Assembly (NCBI RefSeq): GCF_002074055.1
Contig: NZ_CP014619.1
Span: forward strand, 62,001 to 126,000
From: Frondihabitans sp. 762G35
GTDB taxonomy: Bacteria > Actinomycetota > Actinomycetes > Actinomycetales > Microbacteriaceae
Length of the DNA: 64,000 nt
Direction of reading: 5' to 3'
Positions 16,335-24,890 of this stretch are shown piece by piece. How positions within the stretch are numbered: position 1 is the first letter of the stretch; each line of letters opens with the position of its first letter. The notes beneath the pieces were generated by a model that saw only the letters and a list, made by a program, of their open reading frames with translations, had not been told where the DNA came from and made no database searches. The position numbers and the translations under genes are program-made.

Positions 16335-17546
16335 ATGACGACGCAGGAGGCACAGGCCACGACTCCGACCAGGGCGTGGGCGATGCTCGCGCTCGGCGTC
16401 CTCGCGCAGTCGTCCGGCACCGTCTTCGTCAGCGCGCCGGCGTTCCTCATCCCCCTCCTGCACGTGCAGCGCGGCCTTCCCCTCGCGCAGGCCGGCCTGC
16501 TCGCCGCCGCGCCGAGTGTCGGGATGGTGCTCACCCTCGTCGCCTGGGGCGCCCTGGCCGATCGGTTCGGGGAGCGGTGGGTCATCGCCGCGGGGCTCGC
16601 GCTGACGGGCGGCTTCGCGATCGCGGCGGCGCTCTCCCCGGGCTACGTCTGGCTCGCGGTCTTCCTCGTCCTCGGCGGCGCCTCGGCGGCGAGCACGAAC
16701 GCGGCGAGCGGCCGCGTCGTCGTCGGCTGGTTCCCTCGTCACCGGCGGGGCCTCGCCATGGGGATCCGGCAGATGTCGCAACCGCTCGGGGTCGCCGTCG
16801 CCGCGATCGCGATCCCGCCGCTGGCATCGGGGTCGGGCATCGCCGCCGCGCTCGTCCTCCCGATCGTGCTGAATCTCGCGCTCGCCGTGCTCTGCGCCGC
16901 GTTCATCGTCAATCCGCCGCGTCCCGCCGCGACCCCGGCGACGCAGGCCGCGCTGGGCGAGAACCCCTATCGGGCGGGGTCGTTCCTCTGGCGCGTCCAC
17001 GGCGTCTCGATCCTGCTCGTGCTCCCGCAGTTCACCCTCTCGACGTTCGGCCTCGTCTGGTTGATCAGCGAGTACCACTGGAACGAGGCCGCCGCCGGCC
17101 TCGTCATCGCGGCGTCCCAGTTCGTGGGTGCCCTGGGGCGCATCGTGATCGGGTCGCTCAGCGATCGCTTCGACAGCAGGATGGGGCTCCTGCGGATCGT
17201 CGGGATCGCCGGAGCCGTCGCGATGGGCCTCCTCGCAGCGCTCGCCCTCACCCCGTGGGGTGCGGCGGCCGCGGCGGTGTTCGTCGTCGCGACCACGATC
17301 AGCGTCGCCGACAACGGACTCGCGTTCACGTCGGTGGCCGAGGCCGCCGGGAACCGCTGGTCGGGCCGCGCCCTCGGGGTCCAGAACACGGGCCAGTTCG
17401 TCGCTGCGGCGGTGGTGGGCCCCGGTGTCGGCGCCCTCATCGCCCTCGTCGGCTATCCCGCGGCGTTCGCACTCGTCGCGCTGGCGCCGCTCGTCTCCGT
17501 GCCCGTGGTGCCCCCGCGCGACGTGACCCACGCCAGCGCGGCCTGA
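16335..17546 (+). CDS. MFS transporter
   Basis: 403 residues with 12 predicted membrane segments and a motif-A-like ALADRFGERW between helices 2 and 3; a second copy, GSLSDRFDSRMG, follows helix 8. It starts at ATG 16335 behind GGGAGAAGC. The overall pattern resembles CynX/OFA-type carriers, but the substrate cannot be read. It shares its upstream region, with the paired 20-bp repeats, with the PCD-peptidase gene. Its 3' side carries a GGGCGC/GCGCCC hairpin and family A copy 5. Confidence 0.85.
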   Translation: MTTQEAQATTPTRAWAMLALGVLAQSSGTVFVSAPAFLIPLLHVQRGLPLAQAGLLAAAPSVGMVLTLVAWGALADRFGERWVIAAGLALTGGFAIAAALSPGYVWLAVFLVLGGASAASTNAASGRVVVGWFPRHRRGLAMGIRQMSQPLGVAVAAIAIPPLASGSGIAAALVLPIVLNLALAVLCAAFIVNPPRPAATPATQAALGENPYRAGSFLWRVHGVSILLVLPQFTLSTFGLVWLISEYHWNEAAAGLVIAASQFVGALGRIVIGSLSDRFDSRMGLLRIVGIAGAVAMGLLAALALTPWGAAAAAVFVVATTISVADNGLAFTSVAEAAGNRWSGRALGVQNTGQFVAAAVVGPGVGALIALVGYPAAFALVALAPLVSVPVVPPRDVTHASAA

Positions 17547-17568
17547 CGGGCGCTGCGCCCGCCCTCGG

Positions 17569-17604
17569 CTCCGCCTCGCTCCGCCTCGCTCCGCCTCGCT
17601 CCGC
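17569..17604. repeat. CTCCGCCTCG decamer array
   Basis: Three perfect head-to-tail copies and a partial fourth of CTCCGCCTCG lie directly before family A copy 5, upstream of the reverse transcriptase gene. Confidence 0.85.
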
Positions 17605-17605
17605 C

Positions 17606-17660
17606 GAGACTCCACGACTCGCCACTCACTTTTCGCGCGAGGCGTCATTCGTGGAGTCTC
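17606..17660 (+). repeat. Family A dispersed repeat, copy 5
   Basis: Conserved ends and core; the right inner part is GGCGTCATTCGTGGAGTC, as in copy 6. It lies 72 bp upstream of the reverse transcriptase start, where retrons usually carry their msr-msd RNA. Confidence 0.9.
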
Positions 17661-17720
17661 GCGGCGCCTGCGCGCAGGATGCCCGACCGATGTGGCCTGT
17701 CGCGCAGCACGTGCGTGGGC

Positions 17721-17726
17721 TACCGT
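17721..17726 (+). promoter_or_regulatory. -10 element TACCGT of the reverse transcriptase gene
   Basis: TACCGT ends 6 nt before the GTG at 17733, placing transcription start at the start codon (leaderless mRNA). This decided the start chosen. Confidence 0.5.
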
Positions 17727-17732
17727 GGCGAC

Positions 17733-19247
17733 GTGCGACGACTTCCGGACGAGGCGGACGGCGCAGGCTCTGCGCCGTCCTCTCCGGGGCTACCCCGGGG
17801 CACGGAGAACGACCAGGAACACGCACCGCAGGAGCCAGACCGCGCGGAGCGCGGTCCAGCACCCGCACCGATGGACGAGTCGTCCGGAAGTCGTCGCTCG
17901 CACCTCGTGACCCGGCCGGGTCCGCCACCGGCCCCGGACGTCGCCACCGCGCTCGCCGGAGCATTCCTCGCGGCGGAGGAGTGGTCGGCGCCGAGTCTCC
18001 GTGAGGCGGCCGCGGCGTGTCTCGGATCGCGACGACGTTTCGTCGGACCGGTGGTCACGGCGGTTCTCACGGCGCATCTTCGGGCTCCCCGCGACGCGCC
18101 CCGGGAGCTGGCCGCCCTCATCCTGCGCGTCGACGGCTTCGAGGACACCGTCCGGCGGGCGTCGCGCCGACGCCCTGTGCGGATCGCGCAGCTCTCGCCG
18201 ACGACCACCGTCTCCCGCGTCGCGGACGAGCGCCGACCCCGCGTCGACACGGTGGCCGACCTCGCCCGGCTCCTGGGGACCGACGTCGGTCACCTCGACT
18301 GGTTCGCCGATACGAAGCTGTGGAATCGTCGTGCACCCGCCGGTCCGCTCCACCACTACCGCTACGAGTGGCGGCAGCGGCCGGGCCGTGTTCCCCGGCT
18401 CCTGGAGGTGCCGGGACTCCGGCTTCGTGAGATCCAGCGGACGGTCCTCGACGAGCTGCTCGCGCCCCTCCCGCTGCACGACGCCGCGCACGGGTTCGTC
18501 GCCGGGCGGGGCGCCCGCAGCGGAGCGGCCCTCCACACCGGCCGGGAGGTCGTGATCGCCCTCGACCTCGTGTCGTTCTTCGCCCGAGTGGACGGTCGTC
18601 GGATCTACTCCGTGCTGCGCCAGGCGGGCCTGCCGGAGCCGGTCGCGCACTCGGCGACGGGCCTCGTGACGCACGCCGTGCCTCCTGCTGTCCTCTCCGC
18701 GATGCCCCCGGGGGGCACGTCGGACGAGCGGTTCGCGCTTCGGCGGGCGCTGGCCGTCCCGCATCTGCCCCAGGGCGCCCCGACGTCGCCGATGCTCGCG
18801 AACCTGGCCGTCCGGAGGCTCGACTCCCGGCTCGGCGGATACGCGCGGGCCGCCGGAGCGACCTACACGCGCTACGCGGACGACCTCGCCTTCAGCGGCG
18901 ACGCGGCTCTCGCCGGCCGGGTCGACGCGTTCGTGCGCGGGGTCGGTCGGATCGTCTCGGACGAGGGGCACCGGCTGAATCACGCGAAGACGCGGGTTCG
19001 TCGGCGAGGGGTCCGGCAGACCGTCACCGGCATCGTCGTCAACGAGTCGACGACCATCGGACGGCGGGAGTACGACCGGCTGCGGGCGATCCTGCACAAC
19101 TGCGCGGCGTACGGACCGTCGTCGCAGAACCGGGCCGGGCACGCGGACTTCCGGGCTCACCTGCTCGGCCGCATCGGCTGGGTGGAGAGCCTCGACCCGG
19201 ATCGAGGGCGGCGGCTGAGAGCGGAGTTCGCGCGGATCGCCTGGTGA
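17733..19247 (+). CDS. Retron-like reverse transcriptase
   Basis: About 504 residues from GTG 17733 (ATG 17871 is the alternative). The RT core has AHGFVAGRG and the xAxxH-like GAALH seen in retron RTs, IALDLVSFF (first catalytic Asp), LPQGAPTSPMLANLAVRRLD, the active site YTRYADDLAFSG (near residue 381), and a VTGIVVNE motif typical of the retron thumb. The first ~230 residues are an extra helical region of unknown fold ending in a HYRYEW...R...R lead-in common to retron RTs. No intron or variable-repeat partner was seen. A retron role needs an msr-msd RNA, which is unproven here. It is convergent with an SRAP gene. Confidence 0.82.
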   Translation: MRRLPDEADGAGSAPSSPGLPRGTENDQEHAPQEPDRAERGPAPAPMDESSGSRRSHLVTRPGPPPAPDVATALAGAFLAAEEWSAPSLREAAAACLGSRRRFVGPVVTAVLTAHLRAPRDAPRELAALILRVDGFEDTVRRASRRRPVRIAQLSPTTTVSRVADERRPRVDTVADLARLLGTDVGHLDWFADTKLWNRRAPAGPLHHYRYEWRQRPGRVPRLLEVPGLRLREIQRTVLDELLAPLPLHDAAHGFVAGRGARSGAALHTGREVVIALDLVSFFARVDGRRIYSVLRQAGLPEPVAHSATGLVTHAVPPAVLSAMPPGGTSDERFALRRALAVPHLPQGAPTSPMLANLAVRRLDSRLGGYARAAGATYTRYADDLAFSGDAALAGRVDAFVRGVGRIVSDEGHRLNHAKTRVRRRGVRQTVTGIVVNESTTIGRREYDRLRAILHNCAAYGPSSQNRAGHADFRAHLLGRIGWVESLDPDRGRRLRAEFARIAW

Positions 19248-19272
19248 CGGTCGCGCGCCGAGACTCGAGCCG

Positions 19273-19956
19273 CTAGGGCAGCGGGTCGATCAGCTGCGGG
19301 CCGCGGTTGCGGACGCTGTTGACATCCTTCGACACCTCGAAGTGCGCCAGGCCGTGGGCCACCTCGAGCGACTCCTCGTCGAGGAGCGCGAGCGCGTCGT
19401 CGGGCACGAGGTCGCCGTCGAGCCAGGCGTCGTAGCCGGCGGGCGTCAGGCACGCGGGCATCCGGTCGTGGACCTCGCCCGGGGCGACGTGCGCGTCGCG
19501 GGTGATGATCGCGGTCGAGAGGATCCAGCGGTCGGGGTCGTCCTCCTCCTTCGCAGGATCGGGCCACGCCGTCACGATCCCGGCCATCGCCAGGGCGCCT
19601 CCGGGTTCGTGGATGAAGTGCGGCTGCTTCCCGTTCTCCGTCTCCGACCACTCGTAGTACCCCAGCGCGGGGATGACGCAGCGGCCGGAGGCGAACGCCT
19701 TCCGGAACATGCCGCTCGTCGCCACCGTCTCGATCCGGGCGTTGATGGGCTGCGGTCGTTTCTTCAGGTCGGGGTACCAGGGCGGGACGAAACCCCACCG
19801 GGGGGTGGCCAGCTCGCGCTCGCCGTGGCGCTCGCGGACGGCGGGGACGGGCGTCGTCGGGGCGACGTTGAAGTTGTCCGCGAGTTCCGGGAAGCCCTCG
19901 AGCAGGCTCGGCAGGAGATCGGACGTGGCCCGGGCAACGACGAAGCGACCGCACAT
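19273..19956 (-). CDS. SRAP domain protein (YedK/HMCES family)
   Basis: 227 residues from ATG 19956, chosen because it exposes Cys2 (MCGRF), the residue that forms the stable link to abasic sites in ssDNA. Other family marks are NVAPTTPVPAV, RWGFVPPWY, NARIET, CVIPALGYYEW and HDRMPACL with the active-site His. The protein shields abasic sites at replication forks in the cytosol. It lies tail to tail with the reverse transcriptase (25 bp apart), so the link is positional only. Confidence 0.93.
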   Translation of the reverse strand: MCGRFVVARATSDLLPSLLEGFPELADNFNVAPTTPVPAVRERHGERELATPRWGFVPPWYPDLKKRPQPINARIETVATSGMFRKAFASGRCVIPALGYYEWSETENGKQPHFIHEPGGALAMAGIVTAWPDPAKEEDDPDRWILSTAIITRDAHVAPGEVHDRMPACLTPAGYDAWLDGDLVPDDALALLDEESLEVAHGLAHFEVSKDVNSVRNRGPQLIDPLP

Positions 19957-20010
19957 GTCCCCATTGTGCTCGTCGGGCCGGGTGCGCGCGAGCGCCAGCA
20001 CGGCTCGCGC

Positions 20011-20065
20011 GAGACTCCACGACTCGCCACTCACTTTCGTCCGGAGGCGTCATTCGTGGAGTCTC
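20011..20065 (+). repeat. Family A dispersed repeat, copy 6
   Basis: Conserved ends and core with the GGCGTCATTCGTGG right part of copy 5. It is 28 bp from copy 7, which has the opposite orientation. Confidence 0.9.
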
Positions 20066-20093
20066 GCGCGTCGAAGGCCGCGCGGCTCGACGC

Positions 20094-20148
20094 GAGACTC
20101 CACGAAATGCAGGATGCCCGGAAGATGAGCGGCGTGTTGTGGAGTCTC
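20094..20148 (-). repeat. Family A dispersed repeat, copy 7 (inverted)
   Basis: The ends are GAGACTCCAC / GTGGAGTCTC and the core reads in reverse (GATGAGCGGCGTGTT). The left inner part is replaced by AAATGCAGGATGCCC, which contains the over-represented 9-mer. Confidence 0.85.
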
Positions 20149-20178
20149 GCCGGGGCGGGGCGGGCCGGCTACAGAGGC

Positions 20179-20859
20179 TCAGAGAGTTGTCGCGCCGCGG
20201 AGGCGGTGGCCCACGGCGATGGACTCGCCGGACGTCGACGCCAGCGGCGACACGAGGAACGCGACCAGGTCGGCGATCTGCGCGGGGCTCGACTCGCCGG
20301 GACGCCCGGCCGGGACCTCGACGGCCGGAGCCTCGCGGACGATCCCGGGGTTGACGGCGTTCACCGTGACTCCTGACCCCGCCAGCTCGTCGGCGAGGTT
20401 CTTCGCGATCAGGATGAGCGCCGCGTTGCGCACCGAGCCGGTGATGTTCCCCGTGATCAGCGCGTTCTGGCCGCTGATGCCGACGACGCGGCCGAAGCCG
20501 GCCTCGCGCATCGGCGCGATCGCGGCGAGAGCGACGCGCAGGAACGACAGCGCCTTCGCGTCGAACGCCTCCGCGATCTGCTCGGGGTCGGAGTTCTTCG
20601 CGGGGTCGAGCGTCTGCGCGCTGGGGGCCGCCGTCACGACGAGGCCGTCGATCCGGCCGTGCTCGTCGAGGATCCGGGCGATGCCGGCCGCGACGGACGC
20701 GTCGTCGCGCGCGTCGAGCACGAGGCCGTCGCCCTCGGCGTGGCGGGAGGCGACGATCACCGTCGCGCCCTCGTCGCGGAGGCGCGTCACGACCGCGTCG
20801 CCGATGAAGCCCGTCCCGCCGACGACGAGGACGACTCGGGTGTCGAGCTGAAGATCCAT
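20179..20859 (-). CDS. Short-chain dehydrogenase-like protein lacking the YxxxK motif
   Basis: 226 residues. The NAD(P)-binding turn GGTGFIGDAV and a Rossmann layout are clear, as are VTAAPS (in place of NNAG) and the serine segment GISGQN. Where SDR enzymes have YxxxK, this protein reads GSVRNAAL, so both the catalytic Tyr and Lys are missing; the later NPGIV turn is kept. It may bind a dinucleotide without classical SDR catalysis, or use different residues. Upstream of it, on the same strand, is the amidase gene 114 bp away. Confidence 0.8.
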   Translation of the reverse strand: MDLQLDTRVVLVVGGTGFIGDAVVTRLRDEGATVIVASRHAEGDGLVLDARDDASVAAGIARILDEHGRIDGLVVTAAPSAQTLDPAKNSDPEQIAEAFDAKALSFLRVALAAIAPMREAGFGRVVGISGQNALITGNITGSVRNAALILIAKNLADELAGSGVTVNAVNPGIVREAPAVEVPAGRPGESSPAQIADLVAFLVSPLASTSGESIAVGHRLRGATTL

Positions 20860-20973
20860 GGTGCGCCCTGGGTGTGGGGTCGAAGCGGGGTCCCGTTCGA
20901 CTGTAGCGACGCCGGGTCGGACCGGTCCGGCATCCTGCAGGACCCCGCATCCTGCCCCGGCCCCGCATCCGTC

Positions 20974-21897
20974 TCAGAGCAGGATGCCCTCGGGCAGCAC
21001 CGCGTGGACGCCCCAGGTCCGATTGGCCACCTGCGTGACGCGCAGGTCGACCACGGTCGAGGCCAGCGCCAGGGCAGTGGCCTTGTCGAGGTCGAAGAGC
21101 ACCGTCATCCAGCGGACCATGGCGTCGAGAGCGTCGCCCATCGCCACGTCGAGGTCGGGGTCGAAGCCGAAGGTGATCCTGCCGGCCGGGGTCTCCGCGT
21201 GGATGGTGTCGAGCGGCCGATCGCGGACGACGTCGAGCCTGGCGGTGGTCCGCATCGGGCACTCGATCGCCGTCCCGCCGACCTCGCCGTCGCCCTGCGC
21301 CGCGTGCCCGTCACCGAGGTAGAGGAGCGCGCCCGGCACCGCGACCGGAAGGTAGAGGGTCGACCCGGCGACGAGCTCGCGGCAGTCGATGTTGCCGCCG
21401 ACGCTCGCGCGCGGCGGGATCGTGGAGTGCTCGCCCTCTTCCGCAGGCGCCAGGCCCATGACGCCGAGGAACGGGGCGAGTCGCCGCGCGAAGCCACGGC
21501 TCTCGGTGGCCCGGCCGGAGTCGGTGTCGAGCTCCCAGAGGAGCCAGGAGCGCTCGCCGTCCGCGACGCCGAGCCGGGTGTTGACGTGGGTCTCGAGTCC
21601 GCCCGCGACGGTCCAGCCCCACTCGCCCGGCGTCACGTCGACGAGGTGCAGGGCCAGCATGTCGCCGACCTCCGCCCCCTCGACCCGGATCGGGCCGGTC
21701 AGCGCGTGCCCGCGCGGCTCGGCGAAGAGGGTGGGCTTCGTCTCGCCCGGCACCGTCTGGCGCTCCAGGTGCCCGGAGGCGTCGAGCGACGAGACGACGA
21801 CCGTGTCGCCCGGCGCGACGACGAGCCGCGGCGGGTGCGACCGGTCGTAGACGTCGGCGGTGGTGTCGGGCGAGGGGTCGAGACGGTGGAGGGCCAT
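20974..21897 (-). CDS. Acetamidase/formamidase family protein
   Basis: 307 residues from ATG 21897 (GTG 21906 would add three codons). Family features are VEGAEVGDMLALHLVDV, VGGNIDCREL with the metal-ligand region, LYLGDGHAAQGDGEV and the C-terminal RPLDTIHAETPAGRI. The enzyme hydrolyses short-chain amides to ammonia and acid in the cytosol, probably with zinc. It is divergent from the NmrA-like gene (66 bp). No urea or amide transporter is next to it. Confidence 0.9.
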   Translation of the reverse strand: MALHRLDPSPDTTADVYDRSHPPRLVVAPGDTVVVSSLDASGHLERQTVPGETKPTLFAEPRGHALTGPIRVEGAEVGDMLALHLVDVTPGEWGWTVAGGLETHVNTRLGVADGERSWLLWELDTDSGRATESRGFARRLAPFLGVMGLAPAEEGEHSTIPPRASVGGNIDCRELVAGSTLYLPVAVPGALLYLGDGHAAQGDGEVGGTAIECPMRTTARLDVVRDRPLDTIHAETPAGRITFGFDPDLDVAMGDALDAMVRWMTVLFDLDKATALALASTVVDLRVTQVANRTWGVHAVLPEGILL

Positions 21898-21963
21898 GCG
21901 TTTCACGCTACCCCGGCCGCGCGGGCCCTCGCGGAGACGGCCCGCGCGTGCTTGGCTTGCCGC

Positions 21964-22803
21964 ATGAGCGAATCACCGACCCTCGCGGTCACCGGAGCCA
22001 CGGGGTACGTCGGCGGGGCGGTGGCGGCGGCGCTCGCCGAGGCCGGTCTGCCTCAGCGGCTGGTGGTGCGGTCGGCGAAGCGCGCGCCGCGTCTGCCCGG
22101 GGCCGAGGTGGCCGAGGCGTCGTACGGGGAGCGCTCGGCGTCCGTCGACGCGCTGACGGGCATCCGGACCCTCTTCATGGTCTCCGCCGCGGAGGCCCCC
22201 GACCGCCTCCGTCAGCACCTCGACTTCGTGGACGCCGCCGTCGAGGCCGGGGTCGAGCACATCGTCTACACGTCGTTCATCGGGGCCGCGCCCGACGCGA
22301 TCTTCACCCTCGCGCGCGACCACCACGCCACCGAGCAGCGGATCCGCGATGCGGGCGTGCGCTTCACGCTGCTCCGCGACAGCTTCTACCTCGACTTCGT
22401 GGCCGAGCTCGTCGGGGAGGACGGCGTCATCCGCGGGCCGGCGGGCGACGGCCGGATGGCGGCGGTCGCGCGAGCGGACGTGGCCGCGGTCGCGGCGGCG
22501 GTCCTGCAGGATCCGGCGGCTCACGTCGGCGAGACCTACGAGCTCACCGGGCCCCGCGCCTTCACCCTCGCGGAGGCCGCCGCGACCGTCCAGGCGGCGA
22601 CCGGCCGCACCGTGACGTTCCACGACGAGACCCTCGAGGAGGCGTACGCCTCGCGCCGGAGGTGGAACCCGGAGCCGTGGCAGGCCGACGCGTGGGTCTC
22701 CACCTACACGTCGATCGCGGCCGGGGCGCTCTCGCGCGTCTCCGACGACGTCCGCCGGGTCACGGGGCGTCAGCCGCTGTCGCTCGCCGAACTGCTGGGC
22801 TGA
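21964..22803 (+). CDS. NmrA-like NAD(P)-binding protein
   Basis: 279 residues. GATGYVGGAVAAAL is the dinucleotide-binding turn, followed by the LVVRS segment that usually contacts the NADP phosphate, and IVYTSFIGAAPDAIF and RFTLLRDSFY as in NmrA/azoreductase-like (YtfG) proteins. These act as quinone oxidoreductases or redox sensors. A possible TetR-type regulator is not adjacent. It ends 93 bp before the end of the convergent MFS gene. Confidence 0.85.
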   Translation: MSESPTLAVTGATGYVGGAVAAALAEAGLPQRLVVRSAKRAPRLPGAEVAEASYGERSASVDALTGIRTLFMVSAAEAPDRLRQHLDFVDAAVEAGVEHIVYTSFIGAAPDAIFTLARDHHATEQRIRDAGVRFTLLRDSFYLDFVAELVGEDGVIRGPAGDGRMAAVARADVAAVAAAVLQDPAAHVGETYELTGPRAFTLAEAAATVQAATGRTVTFHDETLEEAYASRRRWNPEPWQADAWVSTYTSIAAGALSRVSDDVRRVTGRQPLSLAELLG

Positions 22804-22896
22804 GCCCGGGCATCCTGCGGGGCGTCGCTGCACCGGCTCCGGCCGAGAGGCGTCGGCGCACCCGACTCAGGCGCACCGCCGCCGGCCGACCGGGCC

Positions 22897-24150
22897 TCAG
22901 TGCACCCGACGGGCCGACAGCACGCCGCTGATCCCGAGGGTCAGCACCGACACCAGCACGACGGCCATCGGGAGGGTCCAGGCGCCGGTGGCGTCGTGGA
23001 CCGCACCGACGACGAGCGGCCCGAGCGAGGCGATCGCGTAGCCGCCGCCCTGCACGAGGGCCGACAGACGCCGGGCGTCGACGTCGCTCGTGACCATGCG
23101 GACGATCACGATGAAGATGATCGTGATGCCGCCGCCCTGCGCCGCCCCGCCGATGATCGACCAGACGAGCCAGAGCTGCGGGGCGACGAGGAGCCCGAGG
23201 GGCATCGCGATCCAGAGCAGCCCGACGAGCGCCACGATGTACACCGGTCGGAAGCGCAGCGCGAGGAATGGAACACCGAGCGCCCCCACGACCGCGAGGA
23301 TCTGGAACACCGACGAACTGGCTCCCGCCCCCTCGCGGCTGAGCCCGACCTCGTCGTGCAGCAGCGTCGGCATCCACGCCGTGAGGCCGTAGTAGGCGAA
23401 GGCCTGGCCGGCGAACGCCAGCGTCAGGCCCCAGGTCGAGAGCCGGCGGAACAGCGACGGCGCAGGATGCCCGACCGGGTCCCCGCCGTGCGTCGGGATG
23501 CTCGCCGTGATGACCTCCACCGGCCCGGTCACGAGCTCCCCGAAGCCGGTGCTGTCGTCCGCGACGAACGCCTTGCGGAGGCCGACCGCGAGGATCCAGA
23601 CCGCGCCGGCGATCACGGCGAACGCGCTCCAGGCGATGAGCGCGAGCGGCCACCCCGTGGCGGACGCGATCGGGGCGGTTCCGAGCGAGGTGATCATCGA
23701 CCCGACGTTGAGCGCTGACGTGTAGATGCCGGTGACGAACGGGGTCCGCTGGGCCGAGAAGTCGCGGCGGATGACGACCGGCACGACGACGTTGCCGATC
23801 GTGATGGACACGCCGATGATGACGGTCCCGACGATGAGCAGGGCCTGCGTCCCGCCGGAGCGGACGAGCGTGCCGGTGAGGACGCCCAGCAGGCTGAGGG
23901 TCACGGCGCGCTCGGGCCCGAGGCGGCCGATGAGGCCGGACGCGAGAGGGCTGGCGACCGCGAAGCAGAGCACCGGGATGCTCGTGAGGAGCCCCGCCAG
24001 GACGGCGCCGATCCCCAGGTCGGACTTCACGATGTCGAGGACCGGAGCCGTGGCGACGATCGGCCCGCGGAGATTCAGCGCGACGAGGACGATGGCGACG
24101 GTCAGGAGCCACGCGGCGGGGGAGCGCGCGATGGTTGCGGCGCGGTTCAT
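22897..24150 (-). CDS. CynX/NimT-type MFS transporter
   Basis: 417 residues, 12 membrane segments. The N-terminal LNLRGPIVATAPVLDIVKSD is the hallmark of the CynX/NimT (cyanate/nitroimidazole) MFS group. The start ATG overlaps the stop of the upstream HAD gene by ATGA, so the two are translated together. Substrate unknown. Confidence 0.88.
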   Translation of the reverse strand: MNRAATIARSPAAWLLTVAIVLVALNLRGPIVATAPVLDIVKSDLGIGAVLAGLLTSIPVLCFAVASPLASGLIGRLGPERAVTLSLLGVLTGTLVRSGGTQALLIVGTVIIGVSITIGNVVVPVVIRRDFSAQRTPFVTGIYTSALNVGSMITSLGTAPIASATGWPLALIAWSAFAVIAGAVWILAVGLRKAFVADDSTGFGELVTGPVEVITASIPTHGGDPVGHPAPSLFRRLSTWGLTLAFAGQAFAYYGLTAWMPTLLHDEVGLSREGAGASSSVFQILAVVGALGVPFLALRFRPVYIVALVGLLWIAMPLGLLVAPQLWLVWSIIGGAAQGGGITIIFIVIVRMVTSDVDARRLSALVQGGGYAIASLGPLVVGAVHDATGAWTLPMAVVLVSVLTLGISGVLSARRVH

Positions 24151-24848
24151 GTGGTCGCCGCGCGGGCGCCGCTCTCGGCGGGGAGGCCGAGCAGGTCGAG
24201 GAGGCCGTCGGTGTCGCGCGCGACAGCCACTGCTCCGGCCTGCTCCTCGACGCCGCCGTAGCCCCACTCGACGAAGATCGTCGGGACCCCGTGCGCCGTG
24301 GCGCCGTCGACGTCGTGGTGGCGATCGCCGACGAGGACCGGACGGGAGAGGTCCACCCCGCGGGCCGCGAGGCGGATCAGCGCCTCCTCCACGACGTCCT
24401 TCTTCGCACTCCGCACCTCGTCGTCGCTGGCGCCGGTGATGACGTCGAGATAGCGGGACAGTCCGAAGTGGTCGAGCATGTAGGTCGCCGGTCGCTCCGG
24501 CTTGGAGGTGGCGAGCGACGTCGGGATGCCCGCCTCGTGCACCAGGCGGAGCACCTCCTCCATCCCCGGGAAGACGCGGCTGTCGAGAGCTCCCCGCTCG
24601 AGGTAGCGGGCGCGATACACCTGCATCGCCTCGTCGAGGGCGGGCCCCGTGAGGCCGAGTTTCTCGGTGAAGCTCTCGGGGAGCGGCGGCCCGACCCATT
24701 CGAGGAGCCTCGCCGGTGCGGGCACCGGCAGGCCGAGCGTCTCGAGCGTGTAGGCGAGCGTCGACGTGATGCCCGGCGCGGAATCCGCGATCGTGCCGTC
24801 GAGGTCGAACAGAACGGCCGAGTAGGGGAGGGGGGCGTCGGAAATCAT
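24147..24848 (-). CDS. HAD-family hydrolase, Gph-like
   Basis: 233 residues with HAD motif I LFDLDGTIADS (nucleophile Asp and acid/base Asp), motif II LATSKP, motif III Lys in RSAKKDV, and motif IV VGDRHHDVDGA. The helical cap between residues ~20 and 85 is that of the phosphoglycolate phosphatase group. It removes phosphate from a small metabolite in the cytosol. First gene of a two-gene unit with the CynX-type transporter (4-nt overlap). Confidence 0.9.
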   Translation of the reverse strand: MISDAPLPYSAVLFDLDGTIADSAPGITSTLAYTLETLGLPVPAPARLLEWVGPPLPESFTEKLGLTGPALDEAMQVYRARYLERGALDSRVFPGMEEVLRLVHEAGIPTSLATSKPERPATYMLDHFGLSRYLDVITGASDDEVRSAKKDVVEEALIRLAARGVDLSRPVLVGDRHHDVDGATAHGVPTIFVEWGYGGVEEQAGAVAVARDTDGLLDLLGLPAESGARAATT

Positions 24849-24890
24849 CGCCTCCAGACTATCGACGCGGCGCTGTGGCGCGGTCGCGCC

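Noticed and set aside
13890-17546. A >1200-codon open frame on the + strand across the PCD-peptidase region
   Set aside because: It is antisense to a protein with clear domains, has Arg/Glu/Val-rich gene-unlike composition, and is a known effect of high GC. Only its end coincides with the real MFS gene.
17733-19247. Reverse transcriptase as a group II intron or diversity-generating element
   Set aside because: No maturase or endonuclease domain, no intron boundaries, and no template/variable repeat pair or Avd-like gene. The VTG and HGFV features fit retron-type RTs better.
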